From Bacillota bacterium (GTDB lineage: Bacteria > Bacillota > Clostridia > Peptostreptococcales > Anaerovoracaceae): a stretch of 7,745 bases of DNA. The notes beneath the pieces were generated by a model, which was not told the origin of the DNA, did not search any database, and saw only the letters and a list, made by a program, of their open reading frames with translations. Of this stretch, positions 1 to 5,772 are shown in pieces. A program made the translations under genes and the position numbers. The stretch spans positions 1-7,745 of the forward strand of contig JAEDMR010000093.1 of assembly GCA_016302925.1 (NCBI GenBank), read 5' to 3'. The number at the start of each line of letters is the position of its first letter. The stretch's first letter is position 1.

Positions 1-1
1 C

Positions 2-259
2 TATGATTTCAAATTCCATGAAAAATGGGAGGACAGCTGCGATGAAGCAGAAAAGATGACCATCTACAAGGCGGCATATAAGGCATTCCAGGCTGTAAAT
101 ACTCTGTGCTCCGGAATCTGGGTTGTGCTGGCAGTGGGAAGCTTTGTTTTCCACTTCGGTCCGCTGCCCATCGTGCTGCTGACGGTCATCTGGCTGACGC
201 TGAATGGAGTGTACTACAGAGAGACCATGCGGTTGGAGCATGGAAAAATCAACGAATAA
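2..259 (+). CDS. DUF3169-type membrane protein, C-terminal fragment (5' end outside window)
   Basis: Only the last 85 codons are present. The frame is open from base 2, so the ATG at 56 is internal and not a start. The visible part opens with a charged stretch (YDFKFHEKWEDSCDEAEK), then a helix (residues about 19-33), then two hydrophobic segments separated by a short Gly/Pro turn (about 38-51 and 56-70). It ends in a short charged tail (RETMRLEHGKINE). This layout and the 'HEKWEDSCDEAEK...YKAAYKAFQAVN' pattern match, from memory, the C-terminus of DUF3169 proteins. These are multi-span membrane proteins of unknown function, often found in Firmicutes beside small HTH regulators and ABC exporters. 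The gene ends 18 nt before the next one and is probably co-transcribed with the downstream ABC genes. The family call rests on recalled similarity; the function is unknown. Confidence 0.5.
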   Translation, partial: YDFKFHEKWEDSCDEAEKMTIYKAAYKAFQAVNTLCSGIWVVLAVGSFVFHFGPLPIVLLTVIWLTLNGVYYRETMRLEHGKINE

Positions 260-277
260 CAGAAAGGGGTGTGACAT

Positions 278-520
278 ATGGAAAAATTACCGTTCAGAGT
301 GCTGTTCTTCCGGCTCTATGACAGAAAGATCGCCGACGGCACCATCACTTTTTCCCAGACGGGAATCAAGAAAAATGATTTTACCCGTCTCTGCACGGAA
401 CCGGACTTCGTCCTGGACCGGGAGACGGTGGAGCGGCTCTGCACAGTCATGAGACTGACGGAAGAAGAAAGCCGTGCCCTCATGGAATCGGCCGGATATG
501 GTGAAGCGTTGGAATCATGA
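278..520 (+). CDS. Small putative Xre/Cro-like regulatory protein (80 aa)
   Basis: An 80-residue soluble protein with a good ribosome site (AGAAAGGGG, 261-269) 8 nt before the ATG. I do not recognise a named family. The middle (TGIKKNDFTRLC, residues about 28-39) resembles the second and third helices of an Xre/Cro helix-turn-helix. The part after it (RETVERLCTVMRL, then TEEESRALMESAGY) resembles the following helices of that fold, which often end in 'LTxEExxxLLxxAGY'. The first helix is not typical, and the N-terminus (EKLPFRVLFFRLYDRKI) is aromatic and basic. It lies between the DUF3169 gene and the ABC ATPase with short gaps (18 and 32 nt), so it is likely part of the operon and could be its regulator. 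It could also be a small partner protein that does not bind DNA. The gene itself is well supported; its function is inferred. Confidence 0.5.
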   Translation: MEKLPFRVLFFRLYDRKIADGTITFSQTGIKKNDFTRLCTEPDFVLDRETVERLCTVMRLTEEESRALMESAGYGEALES

Positions 521-552
521 CTGGAATCGTATCAGAAAGGGGAATGTAATAA

Positions 553-1575
553 ATGAGTCTTATCGTATCACATCTGCAGAAAGCCTACGGCGAAAAAACC
601 GTGGTGGAAGACCTGAGCTTCGAGATGAGAGAGCCGGGCGTGTATGCACTTCTGGGAACCAACGGGGCCGGAAAAACCACATCCATCCGCATGATGCTGG
701 GCATGCTGGCAAAAGACGGCGGAGAGGTGCTGTGGAACGGCGGACCGCTGCAGACGGAAACCTGCAATGTAGGCTATCTGGCAGAGGAACGGGGTCTGTA
801 TCCCAAGTACAGCCTCATGGATCAGCTGCTGTATTTCGCCAGACTGCGGGGCGTGCCGCAGGCAGAGGCTAAAGCACGGATCCGCTACTGGGCAAACCGT
901 CTGGAGGCAGAGGAATACCTGTATGCTGACGCAGCCCGGGCGGCAGAAAGCCCGGAAGGCGAGCACCGCGAAGAAGAAAAAGAAGGCAAAGAAGGAAAAG
1001 CAGGAAACAGAAAACACCGGAAAAAAGCTCGTGCCTTCAAGCCGAAGCTGGCAGATCAGCTGTCCAAGGGAAACCAGCAGAAGATTCAGTTCATGATTGC
1101 GCTGATTTCCGATCCGGAACTGCTGATTCTGGACGAACCGCTGTCCGGGCTGGATCCGGTCAATACGGACCTGTTCAAGGGAATCATCCGGGATGAGATC
1201 AACAAGGGAAAATATCTGATCATGTCCAGCCATCAGATGGCTACAGTGGAGGAATTCTGCAGCGACATCACCATCCTGGACCGGTCCCGCACCGTGCTGC
1301 AGGGCAATCTGAATGATATCAAAAAAAGCTATGGCCGGGTCAACCTGCATCTGAAGACCGAGAAGGACGCGGCACCGTATATTGCGGCCTGCGGGGCACA
1401 GCTCCTGACAGAAAAAGAATACGAATACCAGATTCGGGTACGCGGCGAGGAGCAGGCCAATCAGCTGCTGGGTGCCCTGATCACCGCCGGCGTTCCGGTC
1501 ATTACCTTTGATCTGCGGGAGCCGTCGCTTCATGAGATTTTCGTGGAAAAAGTGGGTGACAGACATGGGGAATAG
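553..1575 (+). CDS. ABC exporter ATP-binding protein, NatA/YhaQ type
   Basis: A 340-residue cytoplasmic ATPase that should power the two permeases encoded just downstream. Visible motifs: Walker A GTNGAGKTT (35-43); a Q-loop region GYLAEERGLYPK (74-85) in which Glu replaces Gln, usual for this subfamily; signature LSKGNQQK (170-177) in place of LSGGQ; Walker B LLILDEP (190-196) and D-loop SGLD (198-201); and the switch histidine in SSHQM (225-229). The C-terminal 100 residues fit the DUF4162-type domain found after such ATPases. The start has a strong ribosome site (AGAAAGGGGAA, 534-544). Odd feature: residues about 125-163 are a Lys/Glu/Arg/Ala/Gly-rich insert between the helical subdomain and the signature motif, where relatives have only a few residues. 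The cargo is unknown. The gene overlaps the next by 11 nt, which suggests translational coupling. Confidence 0.5.
   Translation: MSLIVSHLQKAYGEKTVVEDLSFEMREPGVYALLGTNGAGKTTSIRMMLGMLAKDGGEVLWNGGPLQTETCNVGYLAEERGLYPKYSLMDQLLYFARLRGVPQAEAKARIRYWANRLEAEEYLYADAARAAESPEGEHREEEKEGKEGKAGNRKHRKKARAFKPKLADQLSKGNQQKIQFMIALISDPELLILDEPLSGLDPVNTDLFKGIIRDEINKGKYLIMSSHQMATVEEFCSDITILDRSRTVLQGNLNDIKKSYGRVNLHLKTEKDAAPYIAACGAQLLTEKEYEYQIRVRGEEQANQLLGALITAGVPVITFDLREPSLHEIFVEKVGDRHGE
925..1041 (+). other. Charged low-complexity insert within the ABC ATPase
   Basis: Codons about 125-163 encode a segment dominated by Lys, Glu, Arg, Ala and Gly (for example EEEKEGKEGKAGNRKHRKK). On the DNA, 968-1013 is almost all purine with repeated GAA/GAAG units, a sequence prone to slippage. 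The reading frame is intact across it, and all ATPase motifs on both sides are preserved. Confidence 0.5.
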
Positions 1576-2578
1576 ACTGACAGGTGCAGGAATGGTGTAC
1601 CGGTTCACCCTGCAGCAGATCGTGAAAAGCAAATCAAACCGTGCGGTTTTCGGAATACTTCTGGCGGTTGCGGCGCTGACGATTCCGGCGGCAGGACTGT
1701 TTCTCGGCAGCCGCGGCGGCGGGGAGGTCAGCAGCTATGTGGATGTTTCCACGGTAGAAGAATACCTGAACGGCGGTCGGGTGGGCTTTGACACCCGGTA
1801 CGGCATTCAGTACGGGTATTCCATCGTGGCTATGGTAATCTGCGTGTTTTCTGTGACATATATCGTTCGTGCCATCGTGGAAGAGAAGGTTTCCCGGCTG
1901 GTGGAGACCCTGATGGTCAGCGTCCGTCCCATGGCACTGGTTCTGGGCAAAATCCTTGCGGTCATGACTTTTATGTTCACCATGCTGCTGGCAGTGCTGG
2001 GGTTTTTCGGACTCTCTTATACCATAAGCGGAAGGCTGATGGATGTTTCTTTTGTCTCCCGGCTGCTGGCATCCATGGGCATCTCCATTGATCTGCTCCG
2101 CCTGGGCCCTGGAGCGCTGCTGGTGGCTCTGGTTTCCCTGGTGCTGGCCTATTGCTTCTTTTCCCTGCTGGCCGCTCTGGCTGGTGCGGGATGTTCCAAT
2201 ATGGATGAAATCGAAAGTGCCAACATGTCAGCCATGATGGCCATTCTGGCGGGATATCTGGTGTCCTGCGTCGGCTTCGGGTTCAGCGGCGGTCCGTGGA
2301 CTATGGTGATGGCCATCTGTCCGGTGGTTTCGGCCTTTACCGTGCCGGTATGTTATGTGTTTGGAGATATCGGCATGGGCGTGGTGGCTGTCAGCTGGCT
2401 GGTGGAACTGTTCTGCGTTCTGGTGCTGCTGATTCTCTCGGCGAGGGTGTATGATCAGCTGATCCTTTACCGGGGAAGCAGACTGAAATTCCGAAAGATA
2501 CTGGCCATGGGCACAGGACGCAGCATTCCGGAAGACAGAGCCGGGAAAAGAAGCCGGAAGGGGGGTACTGTGCAATGA
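1565..2578 (+). CDS. ABC-2 type permease, NatB/YhaP-like (first permease)
   Basis: A 337-residue membrane protein, one half of the probable exporter channel. One hydrophobic helix near the N-terminus (about 28-48) is followed by a short external loop of roughly 35 residues, then five or six further membrane segments (about 84-104, 130-154, 184-210, 221-245, 248-268, 272-294). The cytoplasmic segment EEKVSRLVETLMVSVRP (106-122), followed by LGK, is the hallmark coupling region of NatB/YhaP-type permeases. The tail is strongly basic (RKGGTVQ end). The frame is open upstream to an ATG at 1508, but that would overlap the ATPase by 68 nt; I prefer ATG 1565, which overlaps by 11 nt and keeps the expected N-terminus. 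The ribosome site there is weak (GTGGGTGA), so coupling to ATPase translation is likely. The substrate is not deducible. Confidence 0.5.
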   Translation: MGNRLTGAGMVYRFTLQQIVKSKSNRAVFGILLAVAALTIPAAGLFLGSRGGGEVSSYVDVSTVEEYLNGGRVGFDTRYGIQYGYSIVAMVICVFSVTYIVRAIVEEKVSRLVETLMVSVRPMALVLGKILAVMTFMFTMLLAVLGFFGLSYTISGRLMDVSFVSRLLASMGISIDLLRLGPGALLVALVSLVLAYCFFSLLAALAGAGCSNMDEIESANMSAMMAILAGYLVSCVGFGFSGGPWTMVMAICPVVSAFTVPVCYVFGDIGMGVVAVSWLVELFCVLVLLILSARVYDQLILYRGSRLKFRKILAMGTGRSIPEDRAGKRSRKGGTVQ

Positions 2579-4068
2579 AGAAGGAACTGAATGGATTCAC
2601 CAAAATCTTCGCATTTACGTTCCGGCAGCAGGTATGCCGCAAAGGCTATCTGATTACGACCATTCTGGTGGCACTGCTGTGTCTGCTGATTCCTGCAGGG
2701 ATCCTGATGGGGTCGGCATGGTCAGACCGGGGAGAAAACGGGAAACAGCCGGAACCGGAGAAAGTGGTGCAGGAAGCAGAAGAAAGTCAGAGCGGAGAAG
2801 AAGAACAGATGACGGAATCGGAAACGGAGGAAGACTCCGATCTGGAACCGGCGACGGTTTCCTCCGCGGTGAAGCAGATTTTCGTCGTGAACCGTACAGG
2901 AGAAGAAAAATTCAATGCGGCAGCCCTGGAGAACTTTGATTTTGGAAGCGTTCTGGAAATGCAGCTTCCCCCGGTTCGCTGGATCGAATATGGCGAGGAT
3001 TTTGAGAAGGCCAGAAAAGACAGTGCGGGAACGAACGATACGCTGCTGCTGGCTGCAGACCGGCAGGGGGATACTTTCGCACTGCATCTGCTGTATCCGG
3101 ATGGCAGCACCTTATCCGAAGAAGACATCTGGGTGCTTTCTGACGGAGTATCAGCCTACGGAGATCTGACGGCAGAGGCCCTGAACGAAGCGGCAGCCGA
3201 CAGAGATGATGCAGGCGGCGTGACAGATGGAGAAGCCGGTGGGGCGACAGATGAAACTGCAGCAGAAGATACAGGTGAGGCAGAAACGGAAGATCCGCTG
3301 GAAGAGATACGATCCTTACTGGGTATGATAATCCCATATCTGAACATCATGGTACTATATTTCTTCGTTCTGCTTTACGGGCAGGGAGTTGCCCAGAGTG
3401 TTATCACAGAAAAGACTTCGAAGCTGATGGAATTCTTCCTGATTTCTGTTCGGCCGTCAGCCATGATCCTGGGAAAGTTGACAGCAGTCTGCCTCAGCGG
3501 CGTGATCCAGCTGTTCAGCTGGATCCTGGCACTCATGGCAGGGTTCAGCCTGGGAAGCCTGGGTGCGAAGGCCATTGATCCGGAAACGGATATGCTTGTG
3601 CTGCAGCTTCTGCAAAGCTTCGGATCCATGACAGAAGGTATGTTCTCTACAGGGGGCGTGGTGCTGGCATTTGCCATGCTGCTGACCGGCATGCTGCTCT
3701 ACTGCGCTCTGGCCGCCATCGGCGGCGCCATTGCAGGCAAGCCGGAGGATCTGTCCTCCACCAATGTGGTGTTTACCCTGGTCCTCATCGGTAGCTTCTT
3801 TGCATGCCTGCTGGCAGGCGGGCTGGACGGTTCCGGCGCTGCATCCGGATGGCTGGACTGGCTTCCGTTCACTGCAGTGATGGTGACACCTGCCAGGATT
3901 CTGCTGGGAAGCATCTCACTGGCAAAGGGCTTTGGGTGTCTGCTGGGAAGCCTGGCAGCGGCCCTGCTGTTTACCATACTGGCAGGCAGGCTTTATAAGC
4001 AGATGGTTCTGTATAAGGGGAGCCTTCCGGGAACGAAAATGCTGATGAGTATGCTGAAGCAGAAATAA
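2575..4068 (+). CDS. ABC-2 type permease with large acidic external loop (second permease)
   Basis: A 497-residue membrane protein, the likely partner of the first permease. The start overlaps the previous stop in an ATGA arrangement, with GGAAGGGGGG (2556-2565) 9 nt upstream. A first helix (about 26-47) is followed by about 200 external residues. These include a folded-looking part (about 97-200) flanked by acidic stretches (53-93 and 205-243). Further helices lie at about 249-270, 297-325, 361-386, 397-418, 428-446 and 450-472. The segment TEKTSKLMEFFLISVRPSA (278-296) matches the coupling motif of the first permease (EEKVSRLVETLMVSVRP), so the two are distant homologues and probably a heterodimer. 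The loop may bind cations or cationic peptides, but that is a guess from charge alone. Confidence 0.5.
   Translation: MKKELNGFTKIFAFTFRQQVCRKGYLITTILVALLCLLIPAGILMGSAWSDRGENGKQPEPEKVVQEAEESQSGEEEQMTESETEEDSDLEPATVSSAVKQIFVVNRTGEEKFNAAALENFDFGSVLEMQLPPVRWIEYGEDFEKARKDSAGTNDTLLLAADRQGDTFALHLLYPDGSTLSEEDIWVLSDGVSAYGDLTAEALNEAAADRDDAGGVTDGEAGGATDETAAEDTGEAETEDPLEEIRSLLGMIIPYLNIMVLYFFVLLYGQGVAQSVITEKTSKLMEFFLISVRPSAMILGKLTAVCLSGVIQLFSWILALMAGFSLGSLGAKAIDPETDMLVLQLLQSFGSMTEGMFSTGGVVLAFAMLLTGMLLYCALAAIGGAIAGKPEDLSSTNVVFTLVLIGSFFACLLAGGLDGSGAASGWLDWLPFTAVMVTPARILLGSISLAKGFGCLLGSLAAALLFTILAGRLYKQMVLYKGSLPGTKMLMSMLKQK
2731..2853 (+). other. Acidic low-complexity segment 1 of the second permease
   Basis: Codons about 53-93, just after the first membrane helix, are dominated by Glu, with Asp, Ser, Gln and Thr (for example EEEQMTESETEEDSD). 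The segment should lie outside the membrane and be disordered. Confidence 0.5.
3187..3303 (+). other. Acidic Gly/Ala/Thr-rich linker, segment 2 of the second permease
   Basis: Codons about 205-243 encode a Glu/Asp/Ala/Gly/Thr linker with short imperfect repeats: GGVTDGEAGG is followed by ATDETAAEDTGEAETED. It joins the external domain to the second membrane helix and has almost no basic residues. Confidence 0.5.
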
Positions 4069-4108
4069 AAGAGAAAATGAAAAGGAAATAAAAAAGAAAT
4101 ACAAAAAG

Positions 4109-4137
4109 AAGAGCGCTGCCGATGAGGCAGCGCTCTT
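4109..4137 (-). terminator. Rho-independent terminator of the downstream atoE copy
   Basis: A perfect 12-bp stem (AAGAGCGCTGCC, 4109-4120, with its complement 4126-4137) and a 5-nt loop. Read on the - strand it is followed by CTTTTTGTATTTC and a further T-rich run, a classic intrinsic terminator 84 nt after the atoE stop. Read on the + strand the stem is followed by CTGGCATCC, which is not T-rich. It should therefore stop transcription from the right efficiently and the ABC operon from the left less well, although the hairpin lies between the two convergent units. Confidence 0.5.
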
Positions 4138-4140
4138 CTG

Positions 4141-4156
4141 GCATCCTGAAGGATGC
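4141..4156. repeat. Small perfect inverted repeat in the convergent intergenic region
   Basis: GCATCC-TGAA-GGATGC, a 6-bp stem with a 4-nt loop, 3 nt from the terminator hairpin. It would fold in the 3' untranslated RNA of the - strand transporter gene. There is no T-run on either side, so it is not a terminator alone. Confidence 0.5.
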
Positions 4157-4221
4157 GGGTGAAGGTAATCGATTGGTTAAATTCATTATTTTGCTTCTAA
4201 AGATGATATTTCTAAGCTTTC

Positions 4222-5565
4222 TTAGAAGAATAAGCCCCATGCCAGGAAGCCCAGACATGCGATGATACCAGTGTATAACAGGATCACTACCAGATAGCCC
4301 ATTACATTTCTTGCAGACAGTCCGGCAATACCCAGAGCAGGCAGAGCCCAGAACGGCTGAATCATGTTGGTCCACTGGTCACCCCAGGCAATAGCCATGG
4401 CAGCTCTGCCGTATTCGATGCCCATTTCTGTAGCAGCAGGCATTACGATCGGAGCCTGTACAGCCCACTGACCGCCGCCGGATGGTACGAAGAAGTTGAT
4501 GATACCTGCGGACAGGAATGTCAGCACCGGGAAGGTTACATCATTGGAGATGTTTACGAAGAAGTCAGCGATGATTCCTGCCAGGGAAACACCGTCTCCG
4601 TTCTTGGCAACCATCAGTCCCATGATACCTGCATAGAACGGGAACTGCAGCAGGATACCTGCGGCACCAGCAGCGGCTTCACCGATGGCATCCACATATC
4701 TTCTCAGGTCGCCGTGGAGCAGAATTCCCAGGAACATGAAAATCATGTTTACGATGTTAAGACTTAAGGTGAAACCGTTGTTGATGAAGTAGAATAAGAT
4801 GTAAACGAAACCGAGAACCAGGGTGATGATCCATAAGATCTTGCTGTGCTCGATCTTTTCAGCCGGAGTATCAATCTTGTATTCCTTTTCTGCTTCTTCC
4901 TGCAGAATTGCCGGATCTACCAGAATGGTTTGCTCTTTGGAAGGATGCATTGCGTAGTTGATCAGCGGCATGGTGATCAGAATGATGATACACATAATCA
5001 GATTCATCGGGTGGAAAAGAGTTTCACTGGTCGGTGCAGTGTATTCTACATCCAGAATTGTGGTGGTGCTTGCCAGCTGCAGAGGAATGGAACCGGACAG
5101 ACCGGCATGCCAGATTACGAAGCCGGAATATGCAGCAGCAATCAGCAGCGGATAGTCCACATCCTTCACACGGCGGGCAACTTCCTTGGCCAGCAGAGCA
5201 CCGGCGATCAGACCGAAGCCCCAGTTGAGCCAGCAGCAGATGGTAGATACAAAGGTTACGATGATGATCGCACTCTTCTTATCATGTGCTGTGGCAGCGA
5301 TGGCACCCAGTGCCTTCTTGCAGACGGTAGCGGAAGCCATGGCAGAGCCAAGAACCAGAACCAGAGCCATCTGCATGGAGAATGCAAGCAGTCCCCAGAA
5401 GCCGGAATCCTGTCCCCAGGCCTGTACCAGCTGCATAGGACCCTGCTGAGTACCGAGCATGGATGCGATGAATACCACGATCGTCAGAATGATTGCGAAT
5501 AAAAATGGGTCAGGCAGCCAGCGGTTTACGACGCGTACGCAGCCGTTTGTAAATTTTTTAAACAT
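4222..5565 (-). CDS. atoE: AtoE-family short-chain fatty acid transporter, copy 1
   Basis: A 447-residue integral membrane carrier of the AtoE/TIGR00366 family, which moves short-chain carboxylates such as acetoacetate or butyrate across the membrane. It shares with E. coli AtoE, as I recall it, RWLPDPF (16-22), GMQMAL-like SMQMAL (63-68), NWGFGL (114-119), KEVARRVKDVDYPLL (127-141), LLQFPFYAGI (305-314), PSGGGQW (361-367) and GDQWTNMIQPFWALPALGIA (395-414). Length is normal. An upstream ATG at 5616 is in frame, but the start at 5565 has AGGAGG 7 nt before it and gives the same N-terminus (MFKKFTNGCV) as the neighbouring copy. Codons favour GCT, GTA and GGT, suggesting high expression. It has its own promoter and terminator. 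The symbol marks the family; no ato pathway genes are nearby, so the real substrate is open. Confidence 0.5.
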   Translation of the reverse strand: MFKKFTNGCVRVVNRWLPDPFLFAIILTIVVFIASMLGTQQGPMQLVQAWGQDSGFWGLLAFSMQMALVLVLGSAMASATVCKKALGAIAATAHDKKSAIIIVTFVSTICCWLNWGFGLIAGALLAKEVARRVKDVDYPLLIAAAYSGFVIWHAGLSGSIPLQLASTTTILDVEYTAPTSETLFHPMNLIMCIIILITMPLINYAMHPSKEQTILVDPAILQEEAEKEYKIDTPAEKIEHSKILWIITLVLGFVYILFYFINNGFTLSLNIVNMIFMFLGILLHGDLRRYVDAIGEAAAGAAGILLQFPFYAGIMGLMVAKNGDGVSLAGIIADFFVNISNDVTFPVLTFLSAGIINFFVPSGGGQWAVQAPIVMPAATEMGIEYGRAAMAIAWGDQWTNMIQPFWALPALGIAGLSARNVMGYLVVILLYTGIIACLGFLAWGLFF

Positions 5566-5570
5566 AACAT

Positions 5571-5578
5571 TACCTCCT
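5571..5578 (-). promoter_or_regulatory. Ribosome binding site that fixes the start of atoE copy 1
   Basis: On the - strand AGGAGGTA, with AGGAGG 7 nt before the ATG at 5565. It lies downstream of the alternative ATG at 5616, which lacks a comparable site, so it decides the start. Confidence 0.5.
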
Positions 5579-5581
5579 GTT

Positions 5582-5601
5582 GCATCCTGTAATAAGGACG
5601 C
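5582..5601 (-). repeat. Leader hairpin next to the atoE copy 1 ribosome site
   Basis: On the - strand GCGTCC-N8-GGATGC, a 6-bp stem with one G-T pair and an 8-nt loop, ending 3 nt before AGGAGG. It lies in the predicted 5' leader. The stem is weak, and any role in translation is speculative. Confidence 0.5.
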
Positions 5602-5620
5602 AAAATATACCTTCAATGAG

Positions 5621-5649
5621 ATTGTAATCTTGTGTTAATAATTAGTCAA
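5621..5649 (-). promoter_or_regulatory. Strong sigma-A-type promoter of atoE copy 1
   Basis: On the - strand TTGACT (5644-5649), a spacer of exactly 17 nt, and TACAAT (5621-5626). Each hexamer is one base from consensus. Transcription would start near 5614, leaving a leader of about 50 nt. The upstream DNA to about 5700 is very AT-rich and could act as an UP element. It lies after the terminator of copy 2, so copy 1 is independently transcribed. Confidence 0.5.
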
Positions 5650-5664
5650 GCTTTACACGCTTGA
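5646..5664. promoter_or_regulatory. Candidate operator overlapping the atoE copy 1 -35 box
   Basis: A perfect inverted repeat TCAAGC-N7-GCTTGA that covers most of the -35 hexamer. A repressor binding here would block polymerase. A second dyad, CTTAAT-N3-ATTAAG (5691-5705), lies 43 bp upstream centre to centre. No known regulator motif was recognised, and short AT-rich dyads arise by chance. Confidence 0.5.
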
Positions 5665-5720
5665 ATATATGAAAAAATACGAAGAATTTTCTTAATATAA
5701 TTAAGTGTCTCTTCAGAACA

Positions 5721-5754
5721 AAGAAAAAGACTGCTTCCGAAACCGAAAGCAGCC
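5721..5754 (-). terminator. Rho-independent terminator of atoE copy 2
   Basis: On the - strand an 11-bp stem (arms 5744-5754 and 5729-5739, with two G-T pairs) and a GTTT loop are followed by TTTTTCTT. It starts 18 nt after the copy 2 stop, so read-through into copy 1 should be limited. Confidence 0.5.
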
Positions 5755-5772
5755 CCTTTGATAACATCAGAT

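Noticed and set aside
56..259. Separate 67-residue membrane protein starting at the ATG at 56
   Set aside because: The same frame is open to base 2 and the upstream residues fit the DUF3169 C-terminus, so the ATG is internal.
1508..1564. Upstream start for the first permease at 1508
   Set aside because: It would add 19 residues read out of frame from the conserved ATPase C-terminus; ATG 1565 gives a normal N-terminus and a short overlap.
568..1632. A 354-codon open frame on the - strand opposite the ABC ATPase
   Set aside because: It lies over a clearly coding ATPase with all motifs, its translation is Cys/Phe/Gln-rich without domain features, and it has no supporting ribosome site. It is a shadow of codon bias.
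3478..3483. TTGACA inside the second permease as an internal promoter
   Set aside because: No acceptable -10 box lies 16-18 nt downstream, and it is within coding sequence.
4846..5502. A 218-codon + strand open frame antisense to atoE copy 1, with a similar one (6496-7059) antisense to copy 2
   Set aside because: The two look alike only because the transporter genes under them are duplicates. The translations are Gln/His/Gly-rich, typical of antisense shadows, and the sense frames are certain.
5566..5616. Upstream start for atoE copy 1 at 5616, adding 17 residues
   Set aside because: The strong AGGAGG lies downstream of it, the predicted transcription start (about 5614) lies after it, and copy 2 begins at MFKKF.
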